Source: CAVZXS01 sp963779325
GTDB lineage: Bacteria; Bacteroidota; Bacteroidia; Chitinophagales; Chitinophagaceae
Length of the DNA: 64,000 nt
Direction of reading: 5' to 3'
Assembly: GCA_963779325.1 (NCBI GenBank)
Contig: CAVZXS010000034.1
Span: 1-64,000, forward strand
Shown: positions 17,140 through 24,398 of the stretch, one piece after another
How the letters are laid out: each line of letters opens with the position of its first letter
How positions within the stretch are numbered: the stretch's first letter is position 1
Program-made: the position numbers and the translations under genes
The notes under the pieces: generated by a model
What the model saw: the letters and a program-made list of their open reading frames with translations, nothing else
Told to the model about the DNA's origin: nothing
Database searches by the model: none

Positions 17140-19212
17140 ATGAACAAACTCGGCAACTACATTACCGGCAAGCGGATAACAGGCGACGGCGACGGGCAAC
17201 TTTTATACAATGCTGTTACAGCCGAACCGATTGGCGCTGCAACTACCAAAGGATTAGATTTTAAATCCATAACGGAGTATGCAAGAACCGTTGGCAACCC
17301 GGCACTGCGCAAAATGACTTTTCATGCAAGAGGCAATATGTTGAAAGCGCTGGCATTGCATTTAAGAAATCATTTGGAAAAGTTTTATGCCGTCAGTTAT
17401 CAAACCGGCGCTACCAAGGCCGACAGTTGGGTAGACATTGAAGGCGGTATCGGAAATCTTTTCGCCAATGCTTCACTAAGAAGAAAATTTCCTGACGAAA
17501 CTTTTTGTATAGACGGTGAAAGCCATAACCTCAGCAAGAACAATACTTTCATGGGCACGCATATACTTACTCCAAAAGAAGGTGTGGCCATTCATATCAA
17601 CGCATTTAACTTCCCTGTGTGGGGTATGCTGGAAAAAATTGCCGTGAATTTATTGGCCGGCATGCCCTGCATTGTTAAGCCGGCTACCATAACAAGTTAT
17701 TTAACCGAGGCCGTAGTAAAAGAAATCATTGCTTCTAAAATTTTACCCGAAGGCGCCTTGCAATTAATCTGCGGCAGCGCCGGAGATTTGTTAGATCATG
17801 TAACATCGCAGGATGTAGTAACTTTTACAGGAAGCGCATCTACCGGGTTAATGCTGAAATCCAATCCGAATATTTTAAGAGAATCAGTTCCATTTACAAT
17901 GGAAGCTGATAGTCTCAATTGCATTGTATTGGGCGATGATGTAACACCCGACAAACCCGAGTGGGATATTTTTGTAAAAGAAGTAAGAAAAGAAATGACA
18001 CTGAAAGCGGGGCAACGCTGCACCGGTATCAGAAGAATATTTGCACCCTCTACTAAGATGGAAGACTTATGGAAAGCGATAGCGGCATCGTTGTCACAAA
18101 CTGCTATCGGTAATCCGTTAAACGCTACAGTGAGGATGGGAAGTTTAGCGGGAGAAACTCAACGATCAGAAGTAAAAGGTCAGGTGCAGAAACTACTGGC
18201 TTCTTCGCAAATTGTATACGGTTCATTGGATAGTGTAGAAGTAATAGATGCCGATGCGAAAAAAGGAGCTTTCATGTCTCCTGTTTTATTAATGAATGAC
18301 AAACCTTTCGCATCGGATGATGTACATAGCATAGAAGCATTTGGCCCGGTAAGCACCATCATGCCGTATAAAAATTTAGATGAAGCCATTGCGCTAAGTA
18401 AACTGGGTAAAGGAAGTCTTTGCTCATCAATCGTTACTGCCGACTATAAAATTGCCAAGCAATATGTAATTAATGCGGCCACACACCACGGAAGAATTTT
18501 AGTGTTGAATAATGAATGTGCCAAAGAAAGTACCGGTCACGGATCGCCGCTTCCGCTATTGGTACATGGCGGCCCCGGCCGTGCAGGCGGCGGCGAAGAG
18601 ATGGGCGGTTTGCGTGGTGTAAAACATTACTTGCAACGCACAGCCATACAGGGTTCACCCACTACGATTACCGAAATTACCAATGTATACCAGCCGCATG
18701 CAAAAGGAAAAGACCCGGGTAAGCATCCATTTAAAAAATATTTTGAAGAATTACAAATAGGCGATCAAATCATTACGGAAAAAAGAATTATAACAAGTGA
18801 AGACATTGACAAATTCGCCGACTTGACCGGTGATCATTTTTATGCGCATATAAAAACAACTGATTTTACGGGCACTATGTTTGAACGGCAGGTAGCGCAT
18901 GGTTATTTTATTATGAGCATCGCCGCGGGTTTATTTGTTGATAATTATGAAAAGAACCCGGTGCTGTTGAATTACGGTATTGATGAATTGCGGTTTACCA
19001 AACCGGTTTACCCCGGAGCGGAAGTTTACATACGTTTTACCTGCAAAGAAAAATTGCCTAACGATAAAAGGGTTATAGAAAAACCCGAAGACTTTAAGAG
19101 AGGTGATGATATTGATAAAGGTATTGTAAAATGGCTGGTAGAGTTTTTTGATGAAACCAATGAGATTACCGGTGTGGCGACGATATTGACGATGGTGGCG
19201 AGACACCCCTAA
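17140..19212 (+). CDS. paaZ: Bifunctional PaaZ: aldehyde dehydrogenase plus MaoC-type hydratase
   Basis: 690 residues; E. coli PaaZ is 681. In aerobic phenylacetate breakdown it hydrolyses oxepin-CoA and oxidises the resulting semialdehyde. N-terminal ALDH domain to about residue 520: FNFPVWGMLEK, FTGSASTG (NADP fold), MEADSLN (general base Glu) and AGQRCTGIRR (catalytic Cys near 294). C-terminal MaoC-like hydratase domain: DKFADLTGDHFYAHI and VAHGYFIMSIAAG. No other paa ring-oxygenation gene is in the window, so the substrate is inferred. The last 63 coding bases recur at 23371, beyond the immunity island. Preceded by the divergent Doc operon. Confidence 0.92.
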   Translation: MNKLGNYITGKRITGDGDGQLLYNAVTAEPIGAATTKGLDFKSITEYARTVGNPALRKMTFHARGNMLKALALHLRNHLEKFYAVSYQTGATKADSWVDIEGGIGNLFANASLRRKFPDETFCIDGESHNLSKNNTFMGTHILTPKEGVAIHINAFNFPVWGMLEKIAVNLLAGMPCIVKPATITSYLTEAVVKEIIASKILPEGALQLICGSAGDLLDHVTSQDVVTFTGSASTGLMLKSNPNILRESVPFTMEADSLNCIVLGDDVTPDKPEWDIFVKEVRKEMTLKAGQRCTGIRRIFAPSTKMEDLWKAIAASLSQTAIGNPLNATVRMGSLAGETQRSEVKGQVQKLLASSQIVYGSLDSVEVIDADAKKGAFMSPVLLMNDKPFASDDVHSIEAFGPVSTIMPYKNLDEAIALSKLGKGSLCSSIVTADYKIAKQYVINAATHHGRILVLNNECAKESTGHGSPLPLLVHGGPGRAGGGEEMGGLRGVKHYLQRTAIQGSPTTITEITNVYQPHAKGKDPGKHPFKKYFEELQIGDQIITEKRIITSEDIDKFADLTGDHFYAHIKTTDFTGTMFERQVAHGYFIMSIAAGLFVDNYEKNPVLLNYGIDELRFTKPVYPGAEVYIRFTCKEKLPNDKRVIEKPEDFKRGDDIDKGIVKWLVEFFDETNEITGVATILTMVARHP
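19141..19203 (+). repeat. Left copy of the paaZ 3'-end direct repeat
   Basis: 63 bases that recur with 6 mismatches at 23371-23433; homology begins abruptly at GAGTTTTTTGATGAAACC. Three of the differences are silent and the other three change Glu to Lys, Leu to Met and Ala to Gly, the pattern of two protein-coding copies that diverged. This copy completes the intact paaZ. Confidence 0.8.
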
Positions 19213-19275
19213 ACCTTTAGGGCACGATAATCATTGGTCATTAAGAATTCTTAAACTAATATTACCAGTATATTC

Positions 19276-19947
19276 CTATTGAAAAAGCCTAATATCATTT
19301 TCGATAATAGATTTTGGTGTGGCTTTTAAATATAGTGCCTCATAATAATGACATTGCTTTAGTTTCTTACCACTCCCACAGTAACATCTATCATTTCGAC
19401 TAATTTTTGCTACTGCAGAATAGTTTTCTAAAAATAATCGAATGATGTTGTAATCAGTTGTCTCTAAAAGAGTTTCGTAAAATTGTTTTGTACCATCTTC
19501 TTTATGTAACCATTCTTTCAAGCCTTTAGCGTTTCCATATTTTTTTACTAATGCCCAAGAAAAATATTTCGGTAGATAGTAATTGATAAAGTCATATAAA
19601 CGTAATCCACTTTTGGCTAAAGAATTAGCAACATACGTATGTTCAAAACAAATAATCCCTTCTTTACTGATGTGATAATCGTCAGACTTTTCAATTTTAT
19701 CGTCTAATAGAATAACAGTAGGAAATGAGTTAGGGTAGCTTTTGTCAACCAAAATTACTATTTCAAAACTTTCTATAAGCTCATCTTGTGGATTAGCAAG
19801 ATAAAAATTGCCACTGAACTTAAAAAAGTCTTTAATCTTGCCAACATATCTCAATCCCTTATTGGCGTTTAATGTGACAATTTTATCTTCTTCAAAACTT
19901 CTTATTTTAAAGTGCCTATTGGAGGTAAGGTTTATAATTCTTAGCAT
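19276..19947 (-). CDS. UBC/E2-like fold protein with C-terminal SEC-C motif
   Basis: 223 residues. Residues 60-105 read like an E2 core: strand SFEIVILV, then KSYPNSFPTV (the YPxxxP turn), DYHISKEG and IICF, with Cys100 where ubiquitin-conjugating enzymes hold their catalytic Cys (HPN...GxICL). A His (92) precedes it. The C-terminus carries a SEC-C metal-binding motif: NDRCYCGSGKKLKQCHY (184-201). Last gene of the DUF2188-PycTM-cyclase operon; its start overlaps the cyclase end by 32 bases. E2-like proteins modify cyclases or targets in type II CBASS, so a conjugation or regulatory role is a reasonable guess. The fold is my reading by eye; SEC-C is clear. No frameshift seen; AT-rich. Confidence 0.62.
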   Translation of the reverse strand: MLRIINLTSNRHFKIRSFEEDKIVTLNANKGLRYVGKIKDFFKFSGNFYLANPQDELIESFEIVILVDKSYPNSFPTVILLDDKIEKSDDYHISKEGIICFEHTYVANSLAKSGLRLYDFINYYLPKYFSWALVKKYGNAKGLKEWLHKEDGTKQFYETLLETTDYNIIRLFLENYSAVAKISRNDRCYCGSGKKLKQCHYYEALYLKATPKSIIENDIRLFQ

Positions 19948-20941
19948 TTTGTTGTAAGTAGCCTATGTTTTGTTGTATTAGAGGATTAGGTAATACAGGC
20001 TTACCTTTAAAACTCAAATTGCCATCTGCATCTTCTTCAATAGAAGGATGATTTTTCAAATAACGTTCCCAATTAAAATCGTGTTGTTTATATTGGAAAC
20101 TTTCTTCAGGTATTTCGTACACATACTGCTGCTCACTACCATTCTTTTTGTATTTTTTGTAAACAAAATAATCACTGTGGTTGGGCTTAAATGGCAAAAT
20201 GTTGTCGCCAGTAACAATACCGTTACTGTCTGCTTGTGCTTGCATTTTGCATGATAAACTTGTGTGCAAACTTGTAGTGGTTACTTCGCTACATTCGCCA
20301 ATACCTGCATTATGCCAAAGAGTATCATTGGCATCGCCAAAATCAATACCTATCCTTGTATAAATTCTGTTTACGCCTTGTTCGTCAAACAAATTTTTCA
20401 AATCGTTTTTTACGAAATAACTAACAAAAGAAGCTGCCATTAATGCATTATCTACAGCAGTTTGTTTAGTAATGTTTTTGCTTCCAAAATACACCATTAA
20501 ACCATCGCCTTGTAATCTCTGTATGTAACCATCAAAGTACCAACAAGTATGAATGGCAGCAAGCTGTATCGTTCTACAAATATTAGCTACAATATCAGGT
20601 TCGTATTTTTTAAAAAGCCCTGTTGAATTTTTTACATCAATAAACATTGATACTATGTAGTGATACTCACTCTTATTACTGTTTTTCAAATGACTAAAAC
20701 TCGGATGAGCACCCAATTTTTCTTCATATTTTGCAGTAACACCTGTTACAACATTTAAACTCTTTAGGCTTCTAAAATCCACTTCATTTTTTATTTTATC
20801 CTGCCAAAGCATTGTAGTAGCAGAAGACAAGTTTTCATTTAGATGGCCGTGACTAAATCCTTTTGTGATACTATTCCCTTTTGATTGTTTCAAGTAGTAA
20901 GCAATGTCATCTACATAATTTTTGTAAAGTTTCTGATTCAT
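19916..20941 (-). CDS. Class III nucleotide cyclase, Pycsar PycC-like
   Basis: 341 residues. Cyclase core at about 94-250: MFIDVKNSTGLF with metal-binding Asp102, QRLQGDGLMVYFG with Asp146, TRIGIDFGDAND, and HTSLSCKMQAQADSNGIVTGD where other class III enzymes have the NxAxR helix. The long N-terminal part (1-90) matches no sensory domain I know. Ahead by 5 bases is a DUF5706/PycTM membrane protein, the defining neighbour of Pycsar anti-phage systems, in which the cyclase makes cCMP or cUMP on infection. Pyrimidine specificity is inferred from this context, not from residues. Confidence 0.75.
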   Translation of the reverse strand: MNQKLYKNYVDDIAYYLKQSKGNSITKGFSHGHLNENLSSATTMLWQDKIKNEVDFRSLKSLNVVTGVTAKYEEKLGAHPSFSHLKNSNKSEYHYIVSMFIDVKNSTGLFKKYEPDIVANICRTIQLAAIHTCWYFDGYIQRLQGDGLMVYFGSKNITKQTAVDNALMAASFVSYFVKNDLKNLFDEQGVNRIYTRIGIDFGDANDTLWHNAGIGECSEVTTTSLHTSLSCKMQAQADSNGIVTGDNILPFKPNHSDYFVYKKYKKNGSEQQYVYEIPEESFQYKQHDFNWERYLKNHPSIEEDADGNLSFKGKPVLPNPLIQQNIGYLQQNAKNYKPYLQ

Positions 20942-20946
20942 TATAT

Positions 20947-21456
20947 TTATTTTAAAATTTTAAATCCAATTATTATGATGCAAATAAAACACCCGCATAA
21001 TAAATAGGTGGCTATTTGTAGCCTGCGAAATTTCTTTTGAAGTCCTAAAGCCAATAAATGAACTTGTTTTAAGTAATCTTCATATCTGTTTTCATAGTTC
21101 ATATCTGTATACAATTGTTTAAATCTTTGAAAAGAAACATTTGAAACATCTCCAATGAATAGGACAGATCCATTTGAGCCATCGGCCTTTTTGCTTAAAT
21201 ACGGAACTATTGCCCACAAAGTGAAGCATATACTTAATAAGCAACTTAGTAAACCAATCCAAGTAAAAAATAATACATCACATCTTCCGACAATTGTTTC
21301 TTTAATAGCGTAGTATCCTGTAATTATACCACCTAATAAAAATGTACAAAGTGTTAGGTAGAGGTTGCCTTTATTATTCACGCTATCATAGTAATGGTCA
21401 TACCTGTCCATTGTATGTTTGAGAGTTTCTATTTTTTCTTTATTTTCTAAAGCCAT
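20947..21456 (-). CDS. Pycsar effector membrane protein (PycTM/DUF5706-like)
   Basis: 169 residues. A helical N-terminus (TMDRYDHYYDSVNNKGN) leads into TM1 (32-51), TM2 (61-86), a soluble segment SVLFIGDVSNVSFQRFKQLY then YLKQVHLLALGLQKKFRRL, and TM3 (148-167). This is the topology of DUF5706, the family of PycTM effectors that damage the membrane on binding cCMP/cUMP. The NKGN element before TM1 and the Q-x-H-x-x-A-x-x-x-x-K helix before the last TM fit the family. It lies between DUF2188 (26 bases upstream) and the cyclase (5 bases downstream). Confidence 0.75.
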   Translation of the reverse strand: MALENKEKIETLKHTMDRYDHYYDSVNNKGNLYLTLCTFLLGGIITGYYAIKETIVGRCDVLFFTWIGLLSCLLSICFTLWAIVPYLSKKADGSNGSVLFIGDVSNVSFQRFKQLYTDMNYENRYEDYLKQVHLLALGLQKKFRRLQIATYLLCGCFICIIIIGFKILK

Positions 21457-21482
21457 ATTTTATATTTTTTAAAATTAGGGTT

Positions 21483-21716
21483 TCAATTTTTTTTATCAAT
21501 TGGCGGCACGGGGTCATTTCCATAAGAATCTTTATCTCTTATCTTACCATTAATACCATGAATTACTACTTCTGATTGTTGATTTTTAGCAATTTTAATA
21601 GCAGCATCAATTGCTTGTTTTTGTGTGTTTGTTAGAATTGTTGCTTTCGAATTACCTGCTCCTTTAACCTGCCATCCTCCAGATGGACTTTTTGTTACAT
21701 GTTGATTTTTACCCAT
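21483..21716 (-). CDS. DUF2188 protein
   Basis: 77 residues. MGKNQHVTKSPSGGWQVKGA, a central helix (TQKQAIDAAIKIAKNQQ), SEVVIHGINGKIRDKDSYGN and DP(V/F)PP near the C-terminus are the full DUF2188 signature. These small cytoplasmic proteins are common near mobile elements and defence genes and have no established function. First gene of the four-gene immunity operon, 26 bases before the membrane effector gene, so probably co-transcribed. Confidence 0.85.
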   Translation of the reverse strand: MGKNQHVTKSPSGGWQVKGAGNSKATILTNTQKQAIDAAIKIAKNQQSEVVIHGINGKIRDKDSYGNDPVPPIDKKN

Positions 21717-21762
21717 TTTTGATTTTTTTGGGTTAACTAATATTTGCCCACAATTAACTTGC

Positions 21763-21944
21763 GGATGGTGAGCATCCTAGCCGGAAAGCTGATAGAAGAG
21801 AGTAGGTGGAAGAAGTTTTTTTAAAATAAGGGTTGTTTATTAAACCTTCAACCCTTATTTTTGAACTCAAGATATATCAACTGTAAACGCATGCTTTCAA
21901 AAACGTTTACTCGAAGCCTTAGGTTACCGCCTAAGGTTTTTTTT
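21763..21944 (+). ncRNA. Candidate structured RNA: four hairpins ending in a terminator
   Basis: The 336-base gap between the Pycsar-like operon and fic holds no ORF but four successive stems on the plus strand: GGATG/CATCC (21763-21777), AAAATAAGGGTTG/CAACCCTTATTTT (13 bp, 21823-21861), GTAAACG/CGTTTAC (21883-21910) and AGCCTTAGG/CCTAAGGTT closing in eight T. The last is a textbook plus-strand terminator with no plus-strand gene before it within 2.5 kb, which is why an RNA is suspected. The 13-bp stem could equally end fic transcription on the minus strand. No promoter box found. Confidence 0.35.
21914..21944 (+). terminator. Orphan plus-strand terminator
   Basis: AAGCCTTAGG, loop TTACCG, CCTAAGG and then TTTTTTTT. 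Strong hairpin with no coding gene upstream on this strand. Confidence 0.75.
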
Positions 21945-22052
21945 CTTCTACAAAAAAGTATCATTTTGACAATAACCATACCCGTTATTATTTTCATGCC
22001 ATATTTTCATGCTATTTATTTTAGTTAAAAAGTACTAAATATTTTATTATTG

Positions 22053-23225
22053 CTATCCTTCCTTTTCACGGTATGAAGGCTCTCTCATAAATAAATCAAT
22101 ATACTCATCAAACAAAAACAACCTGTCCTTGCCCCCAACACTCAAATTTTTCAACACTTTCATTTTTTCCAAATCATTCACCATCCTGTTGGCAACGCTA
22201 TAATTTATCCCTAATGCCTTTACCAAAGTATTTACCGTTATAATAGGCTGGCTATATAAAAAATTAATTACTTCCTGTACTTTCTTCTGCCTGCTGCCAA
22301 ACTGCGGCAATATCTCTTTATCCATTTTCTCTTTTAAAGTAAGTATGCTTTTAAAAGTTTGTATGCTGCTTTCCGCCGTTTCTATTACGCCTACCAAAAA
22401 AAACTTTAGCCATTGCGTCATGTCATTATGCGTACGTACCCGGTGCAGGTTGTCATAATAATGGCTACGGTTGTGTTCAAAAAAATCGCTTAGGTACAAA
22501 GCAGGTTTTATCATTAAACCCTTATCAACTAAATAAAGAGTTATTAATAAACGCCCCATGCGTCCGTTGCCATCCAAAAATGGGTGTATGGTTTCAAACT
22601 GGTAATGCAGCATGGCAATGCGTATCAAATGCGGCGTATGAATATCATCGGCATGCAAAAATTTTTCAAAGTCACTCATCAAATCAGCAATCTCATCATG
22701 ATGCGGTGGTATAAATGTAGCATCACGTAAAGAAGCGCCTATCCAGTTTTGGCTTGTTCGGTACTCCCCCGGGTTTTTGTTTTCACCCCTTACACCTTGC
22801 ATCAATACATTATGTGTTGCTTTGATTAGCCGGTTTACAATACCCCATTCATTTCTTTTATCAATAGAAAAGTTAATAGCCTTGATGTAATTGATCACTT
22901 CTTCCCTGTCATCTTTTTTTTCCGGATTAATATCTTCCTGGTTAATCAACACATCCTGCATATTGGTTTGTGTGCCCTCTATACGGCTGCTGGTAGTTGC
23001 CTCTTTGGTAATGTGCATTTTTATAAAAAAATCTACATTGGGTACTAATTGGGCAAAAGCATTCAACATGCCCAACGCTCTGTCTGCATCACTTAATAAG
23101 GACTGTAATTCGGGTACATCAATCACCCAATTATAATATATGGGCTCCGGCTTAAAGCTTTTATATTGATATTGAGGCACTTGTGTACCTGAAATAAAAG
23201 AAGATATGTTTTTTAATTCTGCCAT
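22053..23225 (-). CDS. Fic family AMP-transferase-like protein with winged-helix C-terminus
   Basis: 390 residues from the ATG at 23225; the frame opens three codons earlier at a TTG. Active-site motif HPFLDGNGRMGRL near residue 214 is complete. The inhibitory motif (S/T)xxxE(G/N) is present ahead of it as SSRIEG (79-84), making it a class II, self-inhibited Fic. The C-terminal segment INYSVANRMVNDLEKMKVL looks like a winged helix, so it may bind its own palindromic operators. Fic enzymes AMPylate target proteins; the target is unknown. It lies inside the paaZ-flanked island. Confidence 0.88.
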   Translation of the reverse strand: MAELKNISSFISGTQVPQYQYKSFKPEPIYYNWVIDVPELQSLLSDADRALGMLNAFAQLVPNVDFFIKMHITKEATTSSRIEGTQTNMQDVLINQEDINPEKKDDREEVINYIKAINFSIDKRNEWGIVNRLIKATHNVLMQGVRGENKNPGEYRTSQNWIGASLRDATFIPPHHDEIADLMSDFEKFLHADDIHTPHLIRIAMLHYQFETIHPFLDGNGRMGRLLITLYLVDKGLMIKPALYLSDFFEHNRSHYYDNLHRVRTHNDMTQWLKFFLVGVIETAESSIQTFKSILTLKEKMDKEILPQFGSRQKKVQEVINFLYSQPIITVNTLVKALGINYSVANRMVNDLEKMKVLKNLSVGGKDRLFLFDEYIDLFMREPSYREKEG

Positions 23226-23229
23226 AAAA

Positions 23230-23255
23230 TGCAAATGAAAATAGTTTCATTTGCA
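23230..23255. promoter_or_regulatory. Operator-like perfect palindrome before fic
   Basis: TGCAAATGAAA (23230-23240), four bases and TTTCATTTGCA (23245-23255): perfect 11-bp arms lying over the predicted transcription start. Confidence 0.65.
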
Positions 23256-23284
23256 AAAATATAGCTAAAATGCAAATAGAGCAA
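23254..23284 (-). promoter_or_regulatory. Promoter of fic (TTG-N20-TATTTTTG)
   Basis: Minus-strand TTG (23284-23282), 20-base spacer and TATTTTTG (23261-23254), 28 bases before the ATG. Framed by the two TGCAAAT palindromes. Confidence 0.65.
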
Positions 23285-23296
23285 ATTTCATTTGCA
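23271..23296. promoter_or_regulatory. Second TGCAAAT operator half-site pair
   Basis: TGCAAAT (23271-23277) and ATTTGCA (23290-23296) repeat the arms of the palindrome at 23230 with the same 26-base footprint, and cover the -33 box. Confidence 0.55.
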
Positions 23297-23370
23297 AAAA
23301 TGATCTAAAAAAGGAAATAGGATGACTTTCATTTCCTAACTTACCCGGGAGCATGTGTAGTGGGCCGGCT

Positions 23371-23439
23371 GAGTTTTTTGATGAAACCAATAAGATTACC
23401 GGCGTGGCTACTATAATGACGATGGTGGGGAGAAAATAA
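23371..23439 (+). pseudogene. Orphan 3' end of a paaZ gene
   Basis: Encodes EFFDETNKITGVATIMTMVG then RK and its own stop, corresponding to the last 20 or so residues of PaaZ. It differs from the intact gene (19141-19203) at 6 of 63 bases, half of them silent. No paaZ sequence precedes it; the homology starts abruptly after GGGCCGGCT. It marks the right border of the low-GC island. Confidence 0.75.
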
Positions 23440-23492
23440 CAGGGCCTGTTTATTTTATAAAAAAACATACGTACAGTTACATTTTACCGGCG

Positions 23493-24350
23493 CTAACTGT
23501 TTTTATTAAGCAATAAAGAATCTAATCGCTTTACTTTTTCTTCTAAATGTTCTATCCGCTGCTTATCGGTTATCATTTTTTCTTTTTGATGCTCTTCATT
23601 CCATTTCCGCCGGGCTATATAAGTACCCGGTACCAACATGGCAATTATAAACAGAGTCCACAACCAATTAGACGTTTTTTTAAAATTTAAAACATGCCTG
23701 TTCTCATGATAGCCGGTAAATCTTGCTAATAAAAAAGTAGCTACTCCGATAAATAAACAGTTGATTAAATAAAAATAAAGACCGCCTGCGAATAAGGCAT
23801 AATCAAGATGCGCCAAACCAAAACCGGCCGTGCATAATGGCGGCATACAGGCTGTGGCCACTGCTACACCGGCAATTACTTTAGTGCCTTCCTTTTTTAT
23901 AATACCAATAAAGCCGGCCATGCCGCCGAAAAAAGCGAGCAAAATATCAAAAATACTTGCCTTTTTAAAAGAAGATAAGGCATTCGTATTATTATCAAAA
24001 GGAGAAATTAAAAAGAATAAAACGGAAGCCAATAAACTGATAACTGTCATCCAAAACCAGTTGCGAATACTCTTGCGTTTTAAAGCAGCATCGTTAATAG
24101 CCAGTGCAAATGCAAACCCGACTATCGGTCCCATCAACGGAGATATGAGCATGGCGCCGATTACAGCGGCAGTGCTGTCCGTATTCAGACCCACGCATGC
24201 AATAATCATTGCGAAAGCGAGTATCCATAGATTATGGCCGCTGAACTTGGTGCCTTCTTTTATTTCCGCAACGGTTTCACTTTGCTCTTCTTCTTTGCCC
24301 AAAGCAAATTGCTGCCTTAAATAACGCTTAAATACACCCAAATCTTTCAT
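23493..24350 (-). CDS. DUF389 membrane protein
   Basis: 285 residues. After a charged N-terminus, FSGHNLWILAFAMIIACVGL and NTDSTAAVIGAMLISPLMGP are the DUF389 signature, with six or so TM helices in total and VAVATACMPPLCTAGFGLAH in the centre. It ends in a coiled coil (KQRIEHLEEKVKRLDSLLL). Inner-membrane protein with no proven function. Shorter than the roughly 450-residue TIGR00341 type, but many Bacteroidota members are of this size. Downstream of the hybrid kinase on the same strand with a 48-base gap. Confidence 0.85.
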   Translation of the reverse strand: MKDLGVFKRYLRQQFALGKEEEQSETVAEIKEGTKFSGHNLWILAFAMIIACVGLNTDSTAAVIGAMLISPLMGPIVGFAFALAINDAALKRKSIRNWFWMTVISLLASVLFFLISPFDNNTNALSSFKKASIFDILLAFFGGMAGFIGIIKKEGTKVIAGVAVATACMPPLCTAGFGLAHLDYALFAGGLYFYLINCLFIGVATFLLARFTGYHENRHVLNFKKTSNWLWTLFIIAMLVPGTYIARRKWNEEHQKEKMITDKQRIEHLEEKVKRLDSLLLNKNS

Positions 24351-24398
24351 GGTGTAAATATAACAGAATTAAAAAAACACGGAACACGGGGCAACCGA

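Noticed and set aside
19916..20941. Ordinary adenylate cyclase with housekeeping cAMP role
   Set aside because: Not excluded, but the adjacent PycTM-like gene and low-GC island context make a Pycsar role more likely.
23830..24324. 164-codon plus-strand frame opposite DUF389
   Set aside because: Mirror of the TM-helix coding pattern; DUF389 motifs are on the other strand.
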